This document shows, in pieces, positions 33,101 to 40,470 of a stretch of DNA of 64,000 nucleotides. The notes beneath the pieces are model-generated. The model saw nothing but the letters and a program-made list of their open reading frames with translations, was not told where the DNA came from and did no database searches. Each line of letters starts with the position of its first letter. The first letter of the stretch is position 1. Made by a program: the position numbers and the translations under genes. Origin of the DNA: Pampinifervens sp037481935 (GTDB lineage: Bacteria; Aquificota; Aquificia; Aquificales; Aquificaceae); NCBI RefSeq assembly GCF_046159715.1, contig NZ_JBJXCT010000002.1, forward strand, positions 62,001 through 126,000. The letters are read 5' to 3'.

Positions 33101-33204
33101 ATGGGAGTTTTTCTCAAAGATTCAAGACCATAAAGCACAAGAAAAGCCATGAGGATAAGGGTTATAAACCTGTATCTCAGAAGAAATTCGGTCAATGCCT
33201 TCAC
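30166..33204 (-). CDS. cusA: CusA-type heavy-metal RND efflux pump
   Basis: 1012 aa, starting from GTG. Inner-membrane trimeric proton-driven exporter of the HME (heavy-metal) RND class: 12 membrane helices, two large periplasmic loops, and the HME hallmark WTMPIKGRIDMITTGIRTP that carries one of the Cu/Ag-binding Met residues of CusA. Proton-relay acids sit in the fourth helix region (MVDAGIVLVEAF). Works with the CusB-like adaptor (35257-36621) and CusC-like channel (36618-37799). The gene order is interrupted by five small copper-related genes between cusB and cusA. Substrate Cu(I)/Ag(I) is inferred from the motif and from NosL, DUF411 and Met-rich neighbours. Confidence 0.93.
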   Translation of the reverse strand: MKALTEFLLRYRFITLILMAFLVLYGLESLRKTPIDALPDLTDTQVILYSEWMGQAPQVIENQLTYPLSSAMLGLPRVKAVRGYSMPNYSLVYVIFEDGTDLYWARSRVLEKLSSIRSQLPQQARVEIGPDATGLGWVYQYALYSERRSLDELWSFQNFYIRYALLSVPDVAEVASVGGFEKEYRVVLKPELLSLYGVSLEEVARAVKGSNIEAGGKYVEFGGREFTVRLRGYVGSKEDIEKAVVKDVRGIPIRVGDIGKVVETPALRMGTADLNGLGNTVGGIVVMRYGADAYKTIREVKRKLEEVRAGLPEDVKIVPVYDRSDLIERAIRHLWRVLLEESVVVVVVVGIFLLSLTLSLSIVVFLLLSLFGTFILMNHLGINSNIMSLGGIAIAIGTMVDAGIVLVEAFSRKREEGKDIETAIVESVSEVGKPIFFALLVVAVSFVPMLALKGQAGRLFEPLVLTKTFAMLVASLLSILLFPSLLYYLGRGRQLPEEKNPIVKGLISLYSPLFYLSLRLRYLFLAFALLSIPLTYLLYRNLGREFMPDLREGTLLYMPITAPGISIQEAQRLITLQDRIIKSFPEVESVFGKAGRANTPTDPAPLSMIETTIVLKPESQWREGMTYERLIAELDRALQLPGLVNSWTMPIKGRIDMITTGIRTPLGIKVYGRDVEELSRLVLEFERVLQGIEGVMSLYAERVGGATYLEIKPDRDRLLLYGLNLEDIASAVETLLANSPVSVYLSDRERYSITLGIPRDYREDLERLMLPLGDRLVPLSAVAEIKRLESPAEIKSENGMLVAYVYITPEPGADLGRILEEGEKRIKEGINLPSGYFYEWSGQFEYWKRAMEDLRVIVPLVLLTIVLLVYLSLGRLFETLLVLFTLPSSLFGGFFLMWLFDYKLSIASIAGFLALLGIAAEMGIVMVVYIMKALERRGEKSFEEAVYEGAVKRIRPKSMTMLTVVAGLVPAVYLQGTGAEVISRIALPMLGGVVSSFLTALFVLPALYTFKR

Positions 33205-33220
33205 TTAAACACCCCCCATC

Positions 33221-33340
33221 TCACCCTTTAATCAGATACTTTATGAAAGCCATTATGCCGAGGATAAGAAAGAGGAGCACAAGGATATAAATAAGCCCCA
33301 TACCCCAGCCCATTCCATGCATATCCCACATCCACATCAT
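33221..33340 (-). CDS. 39-aa Met/Trp/His-rich membrane peptide
   Basis: A very small gene found by reading the gap before cusA: ATG at 33340, strong RBS AAGGAGGTGAT, TGA at 33223-33221. The peptide starts MMWMWDMHGMGWGMG, with six Met, three Trp and one His in the first 15 residues, then has one membrane helix (LIYILVLLFLILGIMAFI) and a basic end KYLIKG. Met/His-rich N-termini facing the periplasm are typical of copper handling. Position between nosL and cusA on the same strand with short spacing supports it as a real operon member. No family assigned. Confidence 0.75.
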   Translation of the reverse strand: MMWMWDMHGMGWGMGLIYILVLLFLILGIMAFIKYLIKG

Positions 33341-33355
33341 ATCAATCACCTCCTT

Positions 33356-33808
33356 TTAATGAACATGCCCCATATCAAGGTGCTCAAGAAAGACCTTGTC
33401 TATTTCCTTAAGCTGATATACCCTGTCCTTTGCGGACTTTGGGCTTTTTGCAAACTCCTGAGCGTCAAGCCTGCTTCTGAAAGGAACAAGGTCGTAGCCC
33501 ATGGGTCCTTCTTTTATGGAAACATAGAAGGCTTTTGTGCCGTCTATCCACCTACCGCTTTTAAAATCCTTCACCCATAGCTCAGCCACCTTTTCTCTGT
33601 TCTCAAGGTAATACTTGAGAATGTGCTTTGGAGACTCTGCATATTTGTATGAGCCATCCTTTAGTTTTACCTGAGCTGTGAGCCTTGGTTCCATGTTCAC
33701 ATCCATACCGCAAACAACGCACCTTTCACCCCTTGGTGGCTCCTTTGGCTGTGAAAAGGCAAACAGGACTATGAATAATGTTGAAAGGATAAGAATAAGG
33801 GCTTTCAT
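33356..33808 (-). CDS. nosL: NosL-family copper-binding lipoprotein-like protein
   Basis: 150 aa with an N-terminal signal segment (KALILILSTLFIVLFAFSQ) and the Cu(I)-binding CVVCGMDV. The body KYAESPKHILKYYLE and C-terminal GYDLVPFRSRLDAQEFAK match NosL, a chaperone that binds one Cu(I) outside the cytoplasm. No clear lipobox Cys. No nosZ in the window; the operon context suggests a role in copper efflux or delivery. His-containing end DMGHVH may add metal affinity. Confidence 0.9.
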   Translation of the reverse strand: MKALILILSTLFIVLFAFSQPKEPPRGERCVVCGMDVNMEPRLTAQVKLKDGSYKYAESPKHILKYYLENREKVAELWVKDFKSGRWIDGTKAFYVSIKEGPMGYDLVPFRSRLDAQEFAKSPKSAKDRVYQLKEIDKVFLEHLDMGHVH

Positions 33809-33819
33809 AGTTCCACCTC

Positions 33820-34140
33820 CTACTTTAGAAACTCTTCCATGCGTCTCTTCATATCAGGGTTATTCTCGAAGACCTTTCTCATGGTTTCCCTGTGCTGGAG
33901 CATCATCTTCATCATCCTTTCCATAGAGCTTGGGCTTTTCATCATCATTTCCATCATCTGCTCACTGCATCTATGCATGTGTTCCATCATCATCCTCTGC
34001 ATCTCAGGGTCATCCATCATATGCATCATCATACCCTGTGAGCTCCTGTAATCACCTGAGCCTTGCGTATGAGCCTCTCGGGTGTAAGGGCTTGGAACGG
34101 ACATGACCAGAAGAATCGATGACATAACAAGTTTTCTCAT
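33820..34140 (-). CDS. Met-rich periplasmic protein
   Basis: Start 34140 follows GGAGGT; an ATG at 34158 would put the RBS in frame. The 106-aa precursor has a signal peptide (RKLVMSSILLVMSVPSP) and a mature part with about 20 Met in runs such as GMMMHMMDDPEMQRMMMEHM, plus His and Glu. Such Met arrays bind Cu(I)/Ag(I) as in CopK/PcoE/SilE-like proteins. Cys count is one. A soluble metal sponge feeding CusCBA is the likely role. Confidence 0.8.
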   Translation of the reverse strand: MRKLVMSSILLVMSVPSPYTREAHTQGSGDYRSSQGMMMHMMDDPEMQRMMMEHMHRCSEQMMEMMMKSPSSMERMMKMMLQHRETMRKVFENNPDMKRRMEEFLK

Positions 34141-34144
34141 GATA

Positions 34145-34522
34145 CTACCTCCTTTCAACTATTTGATAGCTTTCCTCGTAGCTTCCATAGGCGCTCTTCT
34201 TTCCGTGGCTTGAAGCCACACCCCTTATACTCCTGTCCTTTATAACCCTTCTTACACCTTCTGGAAGCACATGCCCTTCTATGAACCTTCCTTCGTAGAC
34301 CATGGTATGGCACGACCTGAGCTGTGGAGGTACGCCAAGCTGGCTCTTTATCTCCATAAGCCTTTCTGGGCTCACTTCAACCCTCTTTACATTAAACCCA
34401 TCCCTTTCCAGCCTTGAGAAATACTTACTACAACACCCACAGCTGGGGCTGTAATAAGCAGTTAGCTCACCAGCGAGTGCCTGAAAGGCAAGCAGGCTTA
34501 GTAAAAAGGCAAGAGTTTTCAT
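34145..34522 (-). CDS. DUF411 metal-binding protein
   Basis: 125 aa with a signal peptide (KTLAFLLSLLAFQALAG) then TAYYSPSCGCCSKYFSRLE; SPSCGCC is the DUF411 Cys motif, and SCHTMVYEGRFIEGHVLPE holds the second Cys-His. DUF411 proteins occur in copper/silver resistance loci (CopG-like). The usual GLAVPGMP...SPGME tail is replaced by GVASSHGKKSAYGSYE, so the C-terminus is divergent. Overlaps the next gene's RBS. Confidence 0.85.
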   Translation of the reverse strand: MKTLAFLLSLLAFQALAGELTAYYSPSCGCCSKYFSRLERDGFNVKRVEVSPERLMEIKSQLGVPPQLRSCHTMVYEGRFIEGHVLPEGVRRVIKDRSIRGVASSHGKKSAYGSYEESYQIVERR

Positions 34523-35133
34523 CCTTTCACCTCCTTTCTTTCATAAAGCCATCCGACCAAGGGTGGTAGCCAGCAAAGATTTGCTGCTATAGTTTCAAGT
34601 GCCACATAGAGGTTAGTAGTGGGGCTGAAGCTTACGAACCTCACCACTAAGAGCCCGAGAGGAACAAAGAGCACAACCCCGAGGCTTGTCAGCATCACAG
34701 GGTTTTTTATGTAGTCCCTAAGGGCAACCTTAAGGCTTTTACTCCTTCTGAGGAGAAATAGAAAGCCTGATATGTTCGCCCCTATCTGGTCGCTAAGGGC
34801 ATAGAAATAAGGAATATAAAAGCCTTCCACACCGTATACGTTAACTCCGAGCAGGCGTGAGAAAAGGTCAACGACCCACGGGAAGACCATACCCATAAGC
34901 TTTCCCCATCCATAGGCTTCCGCCATAGAAACTTCCGCCCCAACCAGTCTGCTCTTAAGGGCGTAGATGCCTTCAAAGAGGCTTTCACCTTCCCCAGAGA
35001 GCGTTCTTACAGCCCATTCCCCAAAAGGATTCTGTTTTATGTCAAGACCATCAAGAAAGACTCCGAGAGAAAGCCCGAGTATGTATCCAGTTAATGTAAA
35101 CTTAAGGAGCTCTGAAAACTCTTCTCTTTCCAT
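34519..35133 (-). CDS. Polytopic membrane protein of unknown function in the Cu operon
   Basis: 204 aa with about four membrane helices (TGYILGLSLGVFLDGL, KLMGMVFPWVVDLFSRLL, MLTSLGVVLFVPLGLLVV, TIAANLCWLPPLVGWLY) and a periplasmic-looking loop. It is not recognised. FTLTGYILGLSLGVFLDGLD and GEGESLFEGIYALKSR recur in no family I know. RBS GGAG precedes the ATG by 9 nt. The position between cusB and DUF411 suggests copper or metal transport, but nothing in the sequence (no Cys/His cluster) shows it. Confidence 0.75.
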   Translation of the reverse strand: MEREEFSELLKFTLTGYILGLSLGVFLDGLDIKQNPFGEWAVRTLSGEGESLFEGIYALKSRLVGAEVSMAEAYGWGKLMGMVFPWVVDLFSRLLGVNVYGVEGFYIPYFYALSDQIGANISGFLFLLRRSKSLKVALRDYIKNPVMLTSLGVVLFVPLGLLVVRFVSFSPTTNLYVALETIAANLCWLPPLVGWLYERKEVKG

Positions 35134-35159
35134 GCTCAGCGTCTCCTATAATTTTTTTC

Positions 35160-35255
35160 ATGGACCTTCTTCTCTACTTTCTTGGGCTTATTGTCTTCAG
35201 CCTTGCTCTGCTCTACCTTCTTCACCTCTATGGTAGATTTATGAGCAGAAGGTAG
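35160..35255 (+). CDS. Possible 31-aa leaderless membrane peptide, antisense to the Cu operon gap
   Basis: In the 123-bp gap between cusB and the 204-aa gene, the plus strand reads MDLLLYFLGLIVFSLALLYL followed by LHLYGRFMSRR and stop: a single membrane helix with a basic end. TATAAT (35147-35152) ends 7 nt before its ATG, the same geometry as several real genes here. It runs against the operon and ends 1 nt before the cusB stop. The low length makes this tentative. Confidence 0.35.
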   Translation: MDLLLYFLGLIVFSLALLYLLHLYGRFMSRR

Positions 35256-35256
35256 C

Positions 35257-36621
35257 TCAATGATGATGTTCATGACCCTTCACCTCCTGTCCATAGACGC
35301 CTCTGAGCTGTGCCTCTGAGTCCAGAAGGAATGTTCCCCTGACCACTACCCTCTCCCCTTCTCTGAGACCCTCAAGCACCTCATAGTATCCTTCTGCTCT
35401 TCTTCCAACCCTTACCCTTCTTGGCTCGTATAGCCCTGGCTCTTTTTCCACAAAGACTATCTGCCTTTTTCCTGTATCCACCACCGCTGACTCCGGCACT
35501 GCAAGAGCCTCCCCCAGAGGTCTTTCAAAGTAAACCTCCACGAGCTGGTTTATCTTCAGACCTTTCCCCGGCAGGTCTATTCTAACTCTTACAGTCCTTG
35601 CATCCCTGTTAGCCTCCGGGAATATGTAGTCAACTCTGCCCGAGACCGACTCTCCTCCCACCGGGCTCACCAAAACCTTCATCCCCCTTTTCACACTTCC
35701 TGCATACTCCTGTGGCACTTCTGCGATTACCCACACCCTTGATATGTCCGCAATCCTGTAAGCAACATCTCCAGCCTTCAGAAAACCTCCGGGAGAAACC
35801 CTTCTCTCAAGCACAACCCCCGAGTATGGGGAAGTGACCACATCACCGGCTTTGAGGTAAGAGAGCCTTTCAAGCACCAGCTTCTCAAGCTCTTTTCTTC
35901 CCATATCCCTTGCGAGCCTGAGCTCCGCCTGTGCTATTTCCCCTTCCGGGCTCATTATCCTCATAAGTGGGGTGCCCTTGTTTATCAGCTCTCCCTCAAA
36001 CCTGCCAAAGGTATCAAGCACCCATCCATCAGACCTCACAGTAATCTCGTAGGTTCTTGAAAGGTCATAGGAAACGTATCCAACGGTGCTAAAGCTCTGC
36101 AGGAGCTCAACCCTTTTTACCTCCTCCGTCTGCACTCCAAGAAGCTGGAGCTTTTCCGGGCTTACGCTGATTCCCTCTTCTCTCTTCTGCTCGCCCTGCC
36201 CTGGGGTAAAGGGAATGGATATGTCCCTTTTGAGAATCTTCCCTTCAACCTGTGCGATTACCTGCCACGAGCCCGCCATGCTTATGTCCACAGTGCCCTC
36301 GTATCTTCCACTTTTCAACTCTTTAAGCCCTGCATCCTCCCTCATCTCCCCCATCCCGGGCATGGGAGGCATGTAAAAGTAGAGGCTCTGAAGCCTCTTT
36401 TCTGGCTTTATCTCCACAAAGACAGTATTCTTCCCCACCCTCAGGCTTCCATCCCTCGTATAAAGCTTCAGCACTACACCCTCTCCTTCAAGGCTTAAAG
36501 TCAGGAGGTATCCCTTAGGCGCTATATCTTCTGCCTTCTTAGACTTCCAGGAAAGATAGAGAAAGAAAGCCGTAAGACTTGCAATCAGGACAGAAATGCC
36601 CAAAAAGAGCCATCTCTTCAT
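35257..36621 (-). CDS. cusB: CusB-like periplasmic adaptor with N-terminal FixH-like domain
   Basis: 454 aa: N-terminal membrane anchor (RWLFLGISVLIASLTAFFLY), a beta-domain at about 45-145 with YFYMPPMPGMGEM and GSWQVIAQVEG that looks like FixH/YtkA copper-handling domains, then the HlyD/CusB core (barrel-sandwich, short helical hairpin around residues 230-260, membrane-proximal domain). The end is KGHEHHH, a short His cluster. Links CusA to the outer-membrane channel and delivers Cu(I) to the pump. ATGA overlap with cusC. The fused N-terminal domain is also seen in other adaptor proteins but is not universal. Confidence 0.9.
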   Translation of the reverse strand: MKRWLFLGISVLIASLTAFFLYLSWKSKKAEDIAPKGYLLTLSLEGEGVVLKLYTRDGSLRVGKNTVFVEIKPEKRLQSLYFYMPPMPGMGEMREDAGLKELKSGRYEGTVDISMAGSWQVIAQVEGKILKRDISIPFTPGQGEQKREEGISVSPEKLQLLGVQTEEVKRVELLQSFSTVGYVSYDLSRTYEITVRSDGWVLDTFGRFEGELINKGTPLMRIMSPEGEIAQAELRLARDMGRKELEKLVLERLSYLKAGDVVTSPYSGVVLERRVSPGGFLKAGDVAYRIADISRVWVIAEVPQEYAGSVKRGMKVLVSPVGGESVSGRVDYIFPEANRDARTVRVRIDLPGKGLKINQLVEVYFERPLGEALAVPESAVVDTGKRQIVFVEKEPGLYEPRRVRVGRRAEGYYEVLEGLREGERVVVRGTFLLDSEAQLRGVYGQEVKGHEHHH

Positions 36622-37799
36622 AGATACACCTCCGCCCTTACTTTTATTCTTTTCCTCTCAAGCTCAAGCTCAAGAAGGTTCATCCTGAGTTCCCACAGCT
36701 CCCTGTAGAGCCTCAGTATGTCCCTGAAGTCTGCCTTTCCAAAGGTGTATGCAATCTGGAGAGCCTTGAGCTCATTTTCCTTTTCCTCCACCAGCCTTTG
36801 GGTGAGATTTCTTAAACCTTCTACCCTCACTTCCTCCACTTTGAGAGCCTGAATTTCCTTTCTTAGCTGAAGCCTTAGCCTTTCACGCTCCAATTCCTTA
36901 GCCCTGAGCTCCTCCAGTTTTTCAAGCACCATGAGTTCTTCCCTTACAGACCTTCTGAGTGGAAGGCTGACGCTTACTCTGAGGCTAAACATGTTTTCAA
37001 GCCCGGGTCTTATCATATACTCCGCCATAAACTCTGCATCCGGCAGATACTCCACCCTTCGTCTTTCCACCTCAGCCTTGAGCTTTTCTATCTCTTCGGA
37101 CACCACCTTTAAGTAAGGGCTTTTTTCCGCATTTAAAGCCTCCAGGTCAACTTCCTGAATTGCTGGCTCTTCCCCTCTCAGTTCAAAGCTCTTTCCCACA
37201 AGGCTGTCCAATTCAACCTTTAGAATTCTTCGGTCTTCAAGAAGGTTTCTCATGTCCCTCTCAACCTTCAGAGCCTCAGCCTTCAGGGAAAGAAGTTCAG
37301 AAAGGTTTGCTCTACCGAGCCTGTAGTTTTCCTCTGTGAGCTTTTCAAGAGACCTTATCTCGGAGAGTATGTTTCTATAGAGCTCTTCTCTTTTGTAGGT
37401 GTAAAGCCACTCAAGGTATCTTAGCTTTATCTCTCTTATAAGTTCCCTTTTTGCCACCTCCTCCTGAAGCCGGAAAATCTCACCCTCTACCCTTGCAGTA
37501 AGGGCTTCCCTTTCTCTTTTTGTCGGAAGCACATACATCTGGCTAAAGCCTACAGAAAGACTGCTCATACTCTCATACTTGCTTGGGTATGGTCTGTTGA
37601 GAGGAAGGTTGTTGAGACCAAGGTATGCTGAGGGATTTGGAAGGCTTTTTGAATATCTTTCTCTGTATTCAGCAGATTTTTTCATATGCTGGTAGGTTTT
37701 GAGAGCCGGTGAATTGTCAAGGGCGTATTTTATGAGCACTTCAAGCTCCCCTGCGCCTGAAAAGGAAAAGATAAAGAGAATGAGTATCATTAAGTGCAT
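36618..37799 (-). CDS. cusC: CusC/TolC-like outer-membrane efflux protein
   Basis: 393 aa with signal peptide (HLMILILFIFSFSGAG) and two long coiled-coil repeats typical of TolC-family proteins; SLPNPSAYLGLNNLP is close to the CusC-type N-terminal sequence. Forms the trimeric outer-membrane duct. First gene of the copper operon; the ATG lies 6 nt after TATAAT and has no RBS, so the mRNA is probably leaderless. Confidence 0.9.
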   Translation of the reverse strand: MHLMILILFIFSFSGAGELEVLIKYALDNSPALKTYQHMKKSAEYRERYSKSLPNPSAYLGLNNLPLNRPYPSKYESMSSLSVGFSQMYVLPTKREREALTARVEGEIFRLQEEVAKRELIREIKLRYLEWLYTYKREELYRNILSEIRSLEKLTEENYRLGRANLSELLSLKAEALKVERDMRNLLEDRRILKVELDSLVGKSFELRGEEPAIQEVDLEALNAEKSPYLKVVSEEIEKLKAEVERRRVEYLPDAEFMAEYMIRPGLENMFSLRVSVSLPLRRSVREELMVLEKLEELRAKELERERLRLQLRKEIQALKVEEVRVEGLRNLTQRLVEEKENELKALQIAYTFGKADFRDILRLYRELWELRMNLLELELERKRIKVRAEVYL

Positions 37800-37805
37800 G
37801 TGACT

Positions 37806-37834
37806 ATTATAGGCTTCAGAGCTTTTTATTTCAA
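37806..37834 (-). promoter_or_regulatory. Promoter of the copper efflux operon
   Basis: On the minus strand TTGAAA (37834-37829), 17-bp spacer, TATAAT (37811-37806), then 6 nt and the cusC ATG. The 17-bp spacer argues against a CueR/MerR-type promoter, which needs 19-20 bp; no CsoR or CopY operator was recognised, so copper control, if any, must act otherwise. Confidence 0.75.
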
Positions 37835-37839
37835 GGCTT

Positions 37840-38112
37840 TTATTTCACTTTATTTTTGTATACAAAAAGCCAAACTTTACCGTTAATTTTATCCTCTCTT
37901 ATGACACATATATGGCTGGTGCCTTCCCTGTAGCACTCATAAACCTCCCCCTTTTGTCTGTTTATGTAATAGACCCTGTCCTCAAGGTGGTTTTCCTCAC
38001 GAAACTCTTCAAGGCTCAGGACCTTAAGCTCAAACTGTGCGTTCCTGTATCCGTAAACGAGCCCCAGGATGAAGGCTATGGACTTATCACTTCTTGTTTC
38101 TATCCTCTGCAT
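37840..38112 (-). CDS. Hypothetical protein downstream of ftsZ
   Basis: 90 aa, not recognised. Soluble, mixed alpha-beta, with KSIAFILGLVYGYRNAQFEL, then DRVYYINRQKGEVYECYREG and a C-terminal ICVIREDKINGKVWLFVYK. Begins 2 nt after the ftsZ stop, so it is co-transcribed with the division genes; ends just before the copper promoter. A link to FtsZ is only positional. Confidence 0.7.
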   Translation of the reverse strand: MQRIETRSDKSIAFILGLVYGYRNAQFELKVLSLEEFREENHLEDRVYYINRQKGEVYECYREGTSHICVIREDKINGKVWLFVYKNKVK

Positions 38113-38114
38113 TC

Positions 38115-39200
38115 TTATATCTTCTTCTTCCTCCTGAGGTAGGCAGGTATATCCTCAATCTCCGGCTGGACTGGTTCTATGGTTGTTTCCGGAACTGCCT
38201 TTTTCAGAGGCTCCTTGAATTCTGGCTTTTTGACCACCTTCAGCTGCCCAAGACTCTGGGCATTTTCAAAGTCCGTGGCAACCACAGCCACTCTCATGAA
38301 GTTCTCCCTGCTGTTTTCAAGCATGGCACCAAAGATTATCAGGGCATCTTCGTGGGCAGTCTCCCTTATCCTGCCTATAGTTTCCTCAACTTCTCTGAAG
38401 GGCACATCCTCGCTCACCCAGAGGGTCACAAGCAATCTCCTTGCTCCCTGTATGCTGTTGCCCTCAAGGAGTGGGCTGCTAATTGCCTGTTCAATGGCAT
38501 AGTCCCTTCTTCCGTCTCCCTTGCCCTCACCTATTCCTATAAGGGCAAGCCCTCCCTTTTCCATCACCGTCTTTACGTCCGCAAAGTCCACGTTTATAAG
38601 GGCTGGAGTGACCACTATGCTGGTAATTCCCATAACCGCCTTTGCAAGCACATCGTCCACCATCTTGAAGGCATCCTTTATGCTGAAGTTTCTGTCTGCC
38701 ATCTCCACCAGCTTCTGGTTGTTGACCACTATGTAAGTGTCCACCACATCTCTGAGTTTTTCCAGCCCCTCGCTTGCTACCTGCATTCTTTTTGGTCCTT
38801 CAAAGTTGAAAGGCTTAGTAACCACAGATACGGTGAGTATGCCCATATCCTTTGCTATCTCCGCTATTATGGGTGCTGCACCGGTTCCGGTTCCTCCGCC
38901 AAGTCCACTGGCTATGAAGAGCATGTCGGTGTTTCTCAAAACCTCCCTTATCTTGTCCGCATCCTCAAGGGCTGCCTGCTCTCCCACCTCAGGCTTTGCA
39001 CCCGCTCCCAGACCTTTCGTGACCTTCTCTCCTATCTGTATCTTGTTGGGAACTGAGAGGGACGCAAGATGCTGGACATCGGTGTTTATCACAAAAAGCT
39101 CTACACCCTCAATACCCTCAAGATACATCCTGTTTACTGCGTTGGAGCCACCACCTCCGACTCCAAATACCTTTATCCTCGTGGGGTTCAGACCTTCCAT
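38115..39200 (-). CDS. ftsZ: Cell division GTPase FtsZ
   Basis: 361 aa tubulin homologue. Nucleotide-binding GVGGGGSNAVNRM near the N-terminus and tubulin signature GLGGGTGTGAAP; the catalytic T7-loop NVDFADVKTVM is present. After a linker of about 35 residues the end IEDIPAYLRRKKKI is the conserved tail that binds FtsA and other partners. Forms the Z ring. Follows ftsA by 16 nt. Confidence 0.98.
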   Translation of the reverse strand: MEGLNPTRIKVFGVGGGGSNAVNRMYLEGIEGVELFVINTDVQHLASLSVPNKIQIGEKVTKGLGAGAKPEVGEQAALEDADKIREVLRNTDMLFIASGLGGGTGTGAAPIIAEIAKDMGILTVSVVTKPFNFEGPKRMQVASEGLEKLRDVVDTYIVVNNQKLVEMADRNFSIKDAFKMVDDVLAKAVMGITSIVVTPALINVDFADVKTVMEKGGLALIGIGEGKGDGRRDYAIEQAISSPLLEGNSIQGARRLLVTLWVSEDVPFREVEETIGRIRETAHEDALIIFGAMLENSRENFMRVAVVATDFENAQSLGQLKVVKKPEFKEPLKKAVPETTIEPVQPEIEDIPAYLRRKKKI

Positions 39201-39216
39201 ATCCTTCCTCCTTAGT

Positions 39217-40470
39217 TCACATTATATCCTTAAAAAAAGACTTGAACCTCGTTATAAGACTTGAAAGGTTAAAGGTATTTTCTGAAACTTTTTCTTTTCC
39301 CTTCTGTGATACTCCCCTTTTTTCCAGGGTTAGCTCTCTGTAGGCCAGTTTAACAAGCCCCACAGCTGTAGCATAGGCTGGGTCCTGAACCTTTTCTTTG
39401 AGCCCTATTACACCCATGGGGTAGCCCATCCTTACTGGAAGGTCAAAGTATCTCTCAAGAAATTCCCTCATACCGGCCAGCTTTGCAGACCCGCCCGTTA
39501 TAACCACACCTGCATGGAGCGAGTCCAGGTTCACCCCCTGAGCGTTCAGGTAGTCCGCCACCTTTTCCATGATTTCCTCAAGCCTTATCTGTATAACTTC
39601 AGCGAGCTGTTTTCTGCCAACGGTCACTTCCTTCTCTTCACCCCTGGGTTTTATCTTTATCCTCTCTGTCTCGTTTACCGCATCCGCCAGTGCGTAACCA
39701 TTCTCTATCTTTATCCTCTCTGCCTGTTCCACGTTTATTTTCATAAAATGGGCTATATCCTTAGTTATGTTAATCCCTCCCATGGGAACACATCCCGTGA
39801 CCAGTATGGAACCTTCAGAGAAAACCACAAAGTTTGTAAGTCCGGCACCCATGTCCATCATAAGCACCCCCTCTTCCTTCTCCTCGTAGGTAAGCACTGC
39901 CTCTGCAGAGGCAAGAGGAGAAAGAAACTTCCCGGCTATGTCCATGCCTGCGTTCATGACCACCTTCTCCGTGTTCTTGAGAAGGCTTGCTCCTATCTTT
40001 ACCACATGCACCTCTGCAGACATCTTTGACCCAAGAAGTCCAACGGGGTCTATTACACCCTCCTGCTCGTCCAGCACGAACCTTCTGGGTATGGCGCTCA
40101 GTATTTCATAACCCTCTTCCCTTGAGCGCATGATGGCTCTGTCTATCAGCCTTTCTATGTGAGTGTAGTCTATCTCTACTGGCTGGGAGGATATGCTTAC
40201 CGTATCCCTCTCATTCTGACTTTTTAGAGTTGGACCGGAGATGCCAAGCACAACCGTTGAGAGCTTTACACCAGACATTTCCTGAGCCTCTTTCATAGCA
40301 CTAAGGACTGAGTTTACTGCAAGGTCAAGACGCGTAACATAACCCCTGTCTATACCCTTTGAGGGGCTCTCCCCTATGCCTATGACATGAACATCACCGT
40401 AGCTATCTATCTCACCCACAAGGGCTACCACCTTACTGGTGCCTATGTCAAGGGCTGTTATTAGCTTCAT
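39217..40470 (-). CDS. ftsA: Cell division protein FtsA
   Basis: 417 aa actin-fold protein. Phosphate loops ALDIGTSKVVALVGE (N-terminus), MDMGAGLTNFVVF in the middle and VITGGSAKLAGM near the end. The C-terminus RFKSFFKDIM is an amphipathic membrane-targeting helix. Anchors FtsZ to the membrane. ATGA overlap with ftsQ. Confidence 0.97.
   Translation of the reverse strand: MKLITALDIGTSKVVALVGEIDSYGDVHVIGIGESPSKGIDRGYVTRLDLAVNSVLSAMKEAQEMSGVKLSTVVLGISGPTLKSQNERDTVSISSQPVEIDYTHIERLIDRAIMRSREEGYEILSAIPRRFVLDEQEGVIDPVGLLGSKMSAEVHVVKIGASLLKNTEKVVMNAGMDIAGKFLSPLASAEAVLTYEEKEEGVLMMDMGAGLTNFVVFSEGSILVTGCVPMGGINITKDIAHFMKINVEQAERIKIENGYALADAVNETERIKIKPRGEEKEVTVGRKQLAEVIQIRLEEIMEKVADYLNAQGVNLDSLHAGVVITGGSAKLAGMREFLERYFDLPVRMGYPMGVIGLKEKVQDPAYATAVGLVKLAYRELTLEKRGVSQKGKEKVSENTFNLSSLITRFKSFFKDIM

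Noticed and set aside
34145..34260. Frameshift in the DUF411 gene, because the usual C-terminal block is absent
   Set aside because: Neither alternative frame gives the missing motif; the in-frame tail keeps a weak GS-Y-E-x-Y match and ends at the next gene's RBS, so divergence is more likely.
37800..37840. CueR-type copper-responsive promoter before cusC
   Set aside because: The spacer between -35 and -10 is 17 bp, not 19-20, and there is no palindrome between them.
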